Below, piece by piece: positions 7,339-13,988 of a stretch of 13,988 nucleotides of DNA. This DNA is from Puniceicoccales bacterium (GTDB lineage: Bacteria; Verrucomicrobiota; Verrucomicrobiia; Opitutales; JAIRLM01). The translations under genes were made by a program, and so were the position numbers. Within the stretch, counting starts at the first letter, position 1; every line of letters begins with the position of its first letter. The stretch is taken from NCBI GenBank assembly GCA_031281635.1, contig JAITFC010000067.1, positions 1-13,988 of the forward strand, given 5' to 3'. The notes beneath the pieces are model-generated. The model did not search any database, had not been told where the DNA came from, and saw only the letters and a program-made list of their open reading frames with translations.

Positions 7339-10300
7339 ATGGATTTTTCCCCACTAGACAGATATGCGCGTGGCACGCGCGCGTCTCCCCAACTCGCAAT
7401 TGCTGATCAGGAACAGAATGACATTTGCTATCAAATACTTGCCGATGAAAGTATTGCGGGCAGTCGTCACGAAGGTTGTGAGAGAGACATTGCTCTTGAA
7501 AAAATGCGCAATATTTGGGGAACGATTTCTAGGAACGTATTGCAAGAAAGCGTAGAGAAGAAAGCGGCAACTTCTGTTAGAAATATGTTGGATACAGCAC
7601 TGCAAATTGATCAATTTCTAAAACTCTTTGATTCTTTAGTCGTAAAGCTAGGCAATCTTTGCAGCGCGATGTTCGCATATGCGAAAAATGAAACTTATGC
7701 TAATAAAGAAAAAGCCGTGAGGATTTTCAATGAAATAGACTTTTTGAAACAAACCTTTGAGGATTTTAGAACATTCTCCATTTTTTTCGCTAACAGCGAG
7801 AAGACCAGCAAACTGGGACCTTTCCCAACGCTTTTTCGTATTTGCGGAGCAATGCTGAGAAAAGGAGTACTCAAACTGCCCAAAGACTTATATCAGCAGG
7901 CAGAACAATTTATCAAATTACTTTTATTGGATGACGAGCAAAAATTGCAACTTCCCATACTTATCGATGCTGGATTTATAAAGCATGGTGTTTATTTTTA
8001 CATAAAAAAATGCGGCGATAAAATTATTGTGCAAGAATGCAATAAGGGTGGCGCTTCCAGCAGTTCCAGTGTTGCTAGTTCAACGAAATATGTAACATGC
8101 GGCACCCCCGGATATCTATTTTCGACCGATTTGAAGGGTTTGCGGATGGTCGTGCGGGATATTTGTGCGCTAAGATGTCACGTTTTTGATGCTACTTATA
8201 CACTTTTGGAAGACTCCGTTGCAGGTAGTACTGCGATGAGTCGGTACGAGCGACAATTTACGGCTATGGAAAACGCCAACCCCGTACGCCTAGATACAGT
8301 GCCGTGGCGCGTGTTTAGCAAGGTGCGTGCGCAACGTTCGGGGAATTGCGCCTTTTTCTCCGCACAAGTCGCCATTTCTGTCGCCTTCGCAGATCAACTC
8401 GTTGAATATTGCAATGCCAATTCTGTCCAAGCCCCAAGCAATGAGCGCCTGCTAGGGTATGCGCGACTATTTAATGTTTTTTCGAGATTAATCGTTCTAG
8501 AGGAGACATTTACATCTCTACAAGAACAGCCAGTTCCACCACGCGATTCCATCCTACTCTTGAGGCGCGGGCTCGACCGCGTTTGCCACCATTATAACCG
8601 CTTTCTTGCGGAAAATGAAAGAACGGGTGAACGCGGCGCCGAAAGTACGCTGACTCCCATGTTCGCGAAACTGTATGACGAAGTTTCCGCCTTCATCGAT
8701 TCCCCGAAAGTCCAACAGGCAATGATTATCGCTGGACCATGCATAGATGTCGAAAGAGAAATCGTCAAAGATCCCGTCAAAATTCCAGACTCGCGCATGT
8801 CCATACCCGAAGCTGTTCGCGGACAACAGCTTCCATATGAACACGTTTCAATTCCCCGAGATGAAATTTTAGATCCAAAAACTGTTCTTAGTTTGCTCAA
8901 TGGTTTGACGAAGCATATTGAACGCTTCGATGAATTGGGTTTTCGGGACAGTGTCCGTCGTGAGATTTTTATGCGCATTGCCGAAGTAATGCGAAAAGTT
9001 CCTCTTCCAGATTCGGATGCATTCGCTCAATGGCGTCAAAATGTTACTCCAAACATGCAAAGGGACCTTTGCAGGGCATTCAGCATTTTCATTGAATGCT
9101 TTGGTTGCGGCAGGTCAGACCGCCTGAGTCCGAAGGTGCGCGCGAAAAAAATCGAGGGACAACGTCCCCATCAGCCCACGAACAGCAGCTCCCCACAATC
9201 TCCCGATGAAACCATACAAGGTCAAATACGAGAATTTGAGGGTGAAAATCTACTCTATGCGGAATCTGGTCCCTGCATGAATGCTATTGCGAAAATGCGC
9301 ATTGTTGCATTGGAACTAGATTTACTTGCTCGTGGACATGCGCAATATAGCATATTGGATAATCGAGCAAGTCATGACCTGTACAAATCTTTTTGCGGGA
9401 CGCTTTTATGTTTTTTTCAGACAGAAGAAGATCGCATAGAGCAACATCGTATCTTGCAGTTTTTATCCAATAGTCGTACATATGCGACATTTGAAATTTG
9501 TTCTCGTTTTTCAGGAGATAAAAACACGAGTTTATTATTGTCGGATATTTTTAGGGAGCGAAGAATGCATGGTCTATTTAAAACCGTTGCAGATTCGTTG
9601 CCAAGTGCCGTTGCGCATCTTCGAACGTCTATCAAATCAGGAAGAAATACTCCTAATGAGCAATATTTGTTAGACTTTATTACGATCATGTTTCACGGCA
9701 TGCCTTTTGCAGCCGACGAAGACAATGAAACAATTCATGTACAACCATATATAAGTTGCCATAGCTTTACCGGATATCTAGGTAGCGAAAATGATTTGCG
9801 CAATGATGAACTAAAAGCACAACAAGAAAGAGAGAGCGATGCCATTGCGTATGCACATGCGTTGGCACAAATACCAGTCGAGGAAAATAGAACTACGAAT
9901 TTGCTGTTATTTTTTCGTGAAAACTTACACATATTTGCCGGCTATGGCTTGAGGAAGAATTCGTTGTACGGATGTTTCGGAGAAATAGGAGGCAAGAGGC
10001 TAAAAATCCCACAGGTTGTGAACGGCGAAGAATTGCTGCATTTATTGATTCAAATTTTAACGTACAGAAACGCGAGAAGTAGATCCGCAGAAACAGCACT
10101 GGAAAAAGATGCCAGAGAAATGCCTCACGAGTTGCTCGAAGCAATCATTGCGCTATGGCATGACGGCAAGCGCTTTTTTTGCGATGAATGGAATGTGAAA
10201 AGTCCAAAAATTGCTCCCATGTGTGCAGTTTCTCATGTCACACACACGATTTTTCGTGCCCTCATCTGTGCGTGCGATGGCACGTCTCCCATTCTCACAG

Positions 10301-13300
10301 ACATTCAAGCAATTATCACAGAACGACTGCAAGAGTTCCGCCGCATACTGCGAGATTCACACGAAGGTGCACTTTTGAAACCAACTTCGCTGGAAGAGGA
10401 AAAATTGCTACGCATCGCAGAAAATGAATGCGCAGTGGAATTATTTAGAATATATGAAAAAAATCCAGACCTCTTTTCTCTCAGAGAGCTTCCCACGGAT
10501 GTTCTTGAAGCGCTAGTGGCAAATGTGTTTTATTTGCAAAGTTGCAGCACATTCAGCATATTCAAGGGATCAATTTTCGCAATGCGGGGAATTGCTGAAA
10601 AATTAGAATGGTACTGGGTCGAACATCCCCAGCAGAGCTTGGCAGTGGCCAGAAAAATCTACGAAATTGCCGCCAGACAACCTCCTACGGATGAGTTAAG
10701 GCAATTAGATGGCGGATGCACGTTTGCGGACGATCGAACGAGGGATTATGTGGATCTGCTAATCCCACAAGTGATTGTCCGCGGCGACGAAATCAGACCG
10801 TGCATCATCACTTTTACGGATGAAAAATACGTTACTTTATTTGGGAAGAAGGAGCGGGAGATGTTCGTTGTCAAACAGGAAAACGGATGCGAATATCATT
10901 TTAATGATAGCGTTTTTGGAGAAGTTACGATTTCCATTAGAGAATCTAGTGAAATAGCAATCTATCGAACAATTGATGGCAAAAAATGGCTCTACATATG
11001 CAAGGATGAAGTGTCCACTTATGGTCTGCCGTCGGCGCTCTTTGGTAGCATATCAAATTTTTCAGTTTGGATATCAGCCGATCAAAAACCAGGCGATCAG
11101 CTAGAACAAATGAAGATTTTTCGTGAATCAACTCTATGCTTTGACATGGAAAATGGGCGCATGCGCAGTTGCCTGCCAGATGATAATGGATATAACGTGC
11201 GATTTTGCAGGGAGATTAGCGGAACGGAGATTAGCGCGTTCTCTAGATTTGCACCTGTCACTTCCGACCAGAAAAGAGATGGTTTTAGACCGTTTTATGC
11301 CCTTTGCGACGAATCCGGCGAAACAAAAGAAATTGTTTTTCCGCTAATGTATGACACAGCAAACATAAGACTCAGTTTCACGCTAAATAATGGCGAATGG
11401 TGCCTGAAAACAGATTTAAATTGGAAAGTATGTGAATCGCCGCGATATAGCTGTCTTGACGAAGGCGGGTTGCCGGTGTTATCCGAAGAAAAACTCACCG
11501 GATCACCGCTAATAAATTTCGACACATGCCTATGGCTTTATAACAGGAAAAGCGATACTTATAAATGCCTGATCCCGCAAGTGAAAATAACTCGCCCGAA
11601 AAATGTTGGCATCTCATGCTCCATAGCGGCTGAGCCTGTTCCTCTTATAAGGCGTAACCGCACATTTTGCGGCGAAGTCTTCATCGCAGAAATTTTATTT
11701 TACGAAAATCCACTTGATTTTGTAGCTCCACAGCTTGTGCCGCAATCTTCAGCGGCTCGGGTCATTCTCGCGCACATTTACCAGGCGCAAAGCCATTACG
11801 AATTGGCGATTGAGCAATTGCGTTCTATTTCATCCGTTGAACGGTGTATGACTTTGTTCGACATTGTTTCTTGGTTCATAGAAGGCCACGAAAAATCGGC
11901 ACATACTGCCGTCATAGCTGCCTATGCCATGTTTGCTCTGCTAAAAGAGGGATGGAGCTATAACCACGCTTTGCAGCAAATTCTCTTCGAAGACATCCCA
12001 TGGACAGCGTTCGTGCAAACGCTACTGCAAGGCGTTGATGTGTGTGCCATGCGCCCTGACGAAGAATTGCACTTTTGGAGACTGCTCACAGCGACATACA
12101 GCCTAACACCGGCGATGTGCAGCCAAGAAATTGATATGCGCATTAAAGATTTGGAAACAATCATACGCCATAGAGATGCGGTTATTACTTTCGAATCTCC
12201 GGAAGTTGACCGGCTGGATGAAGAGTTGAAGTTTCAAATGTTGCTACAGCAGCGAGCCATTGACCGTGTCGCAGCAACTGATTTAATCCTAGAAGCGCGC
12301 AGTGATTTGGTAAGTGCAAAAAGTGAATTTTCTGTGTTAGGCCGAGTACGCGAAACGAAATTGTGCCGCTTTACCGATAGGCCGGAGGACGTCGTTCTCC
12401 CTGAAGAGACGTTGAAATTGGAAGGACCGCAACTTTCAGACGTCGAAAAACAAAAATTTGGCGCAGAGCTTGAAAAGCAATTGTTGGACTTTAATCATGA
12501 AATCGAACTTGGGTTACAACAGTTGGCTCAAAGGCGAAATGACCAATATTTGATGGCAAGGGTCGAAGGCCCTAACATTGTTGTTCAAGAATCAACGATT
12601 GTTACAGTTGAAGAATTCGCAAGATTGCGAGATTTCATTAGTGAGCAAATTTCCATTGCTTTTCAAACGGCAAAGGAGGCGGCAAAAGCCATGCAAAGCA
12701 TTGCCAACACAAATTTTTTTGCCTCCACACTGGGTGCGCCGCCATGGAGAAAATTAAAAATTACGGATGCAATTCGTTGGCTCTATGGTCCATCTATTGT
12801 TGGCCAGAGATCGGCGGCGCTGAAATACGCCCGTGAGAAGCATCCGGGATTCAGAGATGAATATCTCGATCCACTCAATGCGGCTACGGAAACTTACATT
12901 ATTTCCGTAACGGAAATGCGATATTTGCGAGGCATCGTGCAACTTCTTGATGTAGTACTCAATCAGGATTGTTCACGGGATGACATAGTTAGAACAAACG
13001 CCTTAAAGAAAGTTGTGCTAGCATTGCGATCGCTGCATGGTGGCAATTTCCCACACGACAAGTTGGATCGTTTAGCCATGCTATTTGAATATATGACACA
13101 ATTGCGACCAAGACAAGACCAAATGAATAAGATTGATTTCATCCTAGAACGCTGCACTGAACCAGGGAATGGGGCATTGATTCAGCAAATGATGGGAAGT
13201 GGAAAATCAAAAGTGCTCACTCCGTTTCTCATAATGTTTGCCGTTTTCGAAGGAGAAAAAATGCCGATTATTGTACCCCACTCATCGCAAATAGCATCGA

Positions 13301-13988
13301 CCATAAAAGAACTTGCGCCGATTCTGGCCAATATTGGCATTCGTTTGGAAAATCTCAGCATTAACTTTTCTGCGCTGTTGGATATCCGCGTGTTGCAGCA
13401 AGTCCTTTCCAAGCTACAACTGGCCCTTGCTACCAGCGAATATGTTCCCGTGATGACATCAACGACCGCATTGGCGCTTCAAGCTCTAAAATACACCCTC
13501 CGCGGATCCGACGAGATTCCGCTGCCAGAGGAGAATTTTAAAACACATTTTAAAACTGATATTGTCAGACATCTGCCAAATCAGAAAGATTTTCAAGAGG
13601 CATGTCTAAACCTTTCAAAAGAAGTCCTTTTATTGCTGCGCACGCGTTACATGTCTGTATTGGACGAAATCCATCTTACCGTAAATCCAAAATATGCATT
13701 TATTATTCAAAAATCCGATAGATCGCACAACGTTTATAAAATTCCGCCAGAAGATGTTGCATTTCTAACGCATATAATTCATACTTTTCCGCCAACGCTC
13801 TTGGATGCAATACGATCGAATACTCACAGTGTTCTATCTCCTGACATTATCAACGCGGAGTTTTCAAAGATTTTGGAAACTTACGCAGATCATTTTAAGA
13901 TTGTGCAGTATGGCCGAGAAATAACGAAAACATTTTTCGATTTTATGCTTGGAAAAACGGACGGGCACCCCCCCGAAGAACATCAATA
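7339..13988 (+). CDS. giant P-loop (DEIH) ATPase, DUF3638-like, N-terminal 2216 residues (runs off the right edge)
   Basis: One frame from an ATG at 7339 to the window end contains no stop codon: 2216 complete codons, and the gene continues outside. No Shine-Dalgarno sequence; an in-frame TTG at 7306 is the only earlier start before a TGA at 7291. Parts seen: helical N-terminus (about 1-230); Gly/Ser-rich stretch (237-248); Q-x-x-G-N-C with Cys337, resembling papain-like protease active sites but unproven; low-complexity Ser/Pro/Gln linker (about 592-630); helical region; beta-rich region (about 1155-1420) with LIPQV at both ends; TPR-like helical pair (about 1472-1500); charged helices. An ATPase region begins near residue 1925: LRPRQDQ, QQMMGSGKSK with Walker A G1953-S1957, IIVPHSSQ, and LDEIH with Walker B D2109-E2110, then NPKY. 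The order Q-M-x-x-G-x-G-K-S, V-P, LDE-x-x-x-x-x-x-P-x-Y matches DUF3638-type giant proteins of Chlamydia-like bacteria and eukaryotes. No signal peptide or membrane span is seen. Looks more AT-rich than its neighbours by eye. Role unknown. Coding call very sure; family call moderate. Confidence 0.9.
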   Translation, partial: MDFSPLDRYARGTRASPQLAIADQEQNDICYQILADESIAGSRHEGCERDIALEKMRNIWGTISRNVLQESVEKKAATSVRNMLDTALQIDQFLKLFDSLVVKLGNLCSAMFAYAKNETYANKEKAVRIFNEIDFLKQTFEDFRTFSIFFANSEKTSKLGPFPTLFRICGAMLRKGVLKLPKDLYQQAEQFIKLLLLDDEQKLQLPILIDAGFIKHGVYFYIKKCGDKIIVQECNKGGASSSSSVASSTKYVTCGTPGYLFSTDLKGLRMVVRDICALRCHVFDATYTLLEDSVAGSTAMSRYERQFTAMENANPVRLDTVPWRVFSKVRAQRSGNCAFFSAQVAISVAFADQLVEYCNANSVQAPSNERLLGYARLFNVFSRLIVLEETFTSLQEQPVPPRDSILLLRRGLDRVCHHYNRFLAENERTGERGAESTLTPMFAKLYDEVSAFIDSPKVQQAMIIAGPCIDVEREIVKDPVKIPDSRMSIPEAVRGQQLPYEHVSIPRDEILDPKTVLSLLNGLTKHIERFDELGFRDSVRREIFMRIAEVMRKVPLPDSDAFAQWRQNVTPNMQRDLCRAFSIFIECFGCGRSDRLSPKVRAKKIEGQRPHQPTNSSSPQSPDETIQGQIREFEGENLLYAESGPCMNAIAKMRIVALELDLLARGHAQYSILDNRASHDLYKSFCGTLLCFFQTEEDRIEQHRILQFLSNSRTYATFEICSRFSGDKNTSLLLSDIFRERRMHGLFKTVADSLPSAVAHLRTSIKSGRNTPNEQYLLDFITIMFHGMPFAADEDNETIHVQPYISCHSFTGYLGSENDLRNDELKAQQERESDAIAYAHALAQIPVEENRTTNLLLFFRENLHIFAGYGLRKNSLYGCFGEIGGKRLKIPQVVNGEELLHLLIQILTYRNARSRSAETALEKDAREMPHELLEAIIALWHDGKRFFCDEWNVKSPKIAPMCAVSHVTHTIFRALICACDGTSPILTDIQAIITERLQEFRRILRDSHEGALLKPTSLEEEKLLRIAENECAVELFRIYEKNPDLFSLRELPTDVLEALVANVFYLQSCSTFSIFKGSIFAMRGIAEKLEWYWVEHPQQSLAVARKIYEIAARQPPTDELRQLDGGCTFADDRTRDYVDLLIPQVIVRGDEIRPCIITFTDEKYVTLFGKKEREMFVVKQENGCEYHFNDSVFGEVTISIRESSEIAIYRTIDGKKWLYICKDEVSTYGLPSALFGSISNFSVWISADQKPGDQLEQMKIFRESTLCFDMENGRMRSCLPDDNGYNVRFCREISGTEISAFSRFAPVTSDQKRDGFRPFYALCDESGETKEIVFPLMYDTANIRLSFTLNNGEWCLKTDLNWKVCESPRYSCLDEGGLPVLSEEKLTGSPLINFDTCLWLYNRKSDTYKCLIPQVKITRPKNVGISCSIAAEPVPLIRRNRTFCGEVFIAEILFYENPLDFVAPQLVPQSSAARVILAHIYQAQSHYELAIEQLRSISSVERCMTLFDIVSWFIEGHEKSAHTAVIAAYAMFALLKEGWSYNHALQQILFEDIPWTAFVQTLLQGVDVCAMRPDEELHFWRLLTATYSLTPAMCSQEIDMRIKDLETIIRHRDAVITFESPEVDRLDEELKFQMLLQQRAIDRVAATDLILEARSDLVSAKSEFSVLGRVRETKLCRFTDRPEDVVLPEETLKLEGPQLSDVEKQKFGAELEKQLLDFNHEIELGLQQLAQRRNDQYLMARVEGPNIVVQESTIVTVEEFARLRDFISEQISIAFQTAKEAAKAMQSIANTNFFASTLGAPPWRKLKITDAIRWLYGPSIVGQRSAALKYAREKHPGFRDEYLDPLNAATETYIISVTEMRYLRGIVQLLDVVLNQDCSRDDIVRTNALKKVVLALRSLHGGNFPHDKLDRLAMLFEYMTQLRPRQDQMNKIDFILERCTEPGNGALIQQMMGSGKSKVLTPFLIMFAVFEGEKMPIIVPHSSQIASTIKELAPILANIGIRLENLSINFSALLDIRVLQQVLSKLQLALATSEYVPVMTSTTALALQALKYTLRGSDEIPLPEENFKTHFKTDIVRHLPNQKDFQEACLNLSKEVLLLLRTRYMSVLDEIHLTVNPKYAFIIQKSDRSHNVYKIPPEDVAFLTHIIHTFPPTLLDAIRSNTHSVLSPDIINAEFSKILETYADHFKIVQYGREITKTFFDFMLGKTDGHPPEEHQ

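Noticed and set aside
8554..8978. Minus-strand ORFs of 96 and 128 codons inside the giant gene
   Set aside because: They lie within the uninterrupted plus-strand frame, which has normal protein composition throughout. No independent evidence supports them.
1..13988. CRISPR array, insertion sequence or prophage
   Set aside because: No regularly spaced repeats, no transposase or integrase motifs, and no terminal inverted repeats flanking the giant gene were seen.

Overview
The window looks like part of the chromosome of an obligate intracellular bacterium, most likely from the Planctomycetes-Verrucomicrobia-Chlamydiae group. The strongest clue is a full-length ATP/ADP translocase of the chlamydial Npt1 / plastid type, found almost only in bacteria that take ATP from a host cell. 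A second clue is a giant P-loop protein that resembles the DUF3638-type giants I know from Chlamydia-like organisms. I cannot decide between Chlamydiota and an intracellular Verrucomicrobiota lineage from this window.

Layout. Positions 3-470 (+) hold the C-terminal end of an unrecognised protein cut by the left edge. It converges on a minus-strand block that reads, in transcription order, malQ (5745-4201), ftsY (4138-3224), tlc/npt1 (3029-1467) and lgt (1411-557). Gaps are about 60 bp between malQ and ftsY, 194 bp between ftsY and tlc, and 55 bp between tlc and lgt. pgk is transcribed divergently from malQ (5884-7086, +). The gap between malQ and pgk holds a perfect 10-bp inverted repeat. After a 252-bp gap, one reading frame runs from 7339 to the right edge with no stop: at least 2216 codons, and the gene continues outside the window.

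How the genes fit together. Tlc exchanges host ATP for bacterial ADP. Phosphoglycerate kinase makes ATP in lower glycolysis, and 4-alpha-glucanotransferase works on glycogen-derived maltodextrins, so the cell probably keeps some of its own energy metabolism. FtsY and Lgt are housekeeping membrane-biogenesis genes. The giant ORF is the accessory part of the window. It has a long N-terminal region with no recognised domain (including a Q-x-x-G-N-C motif, a low-complexity linker, a beta-rich middle and a TPR-like stretch). This is followed by a helicase-like ATPase region with a Walker A motif (GSGKS) and a DEIH Walker B motif.

No tRNA, rRNA, CRISPR array, insertion sequence or integrase was seen. 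Most start codons lack a clear Shine-Dalgarno sequence; tlc is the exception.
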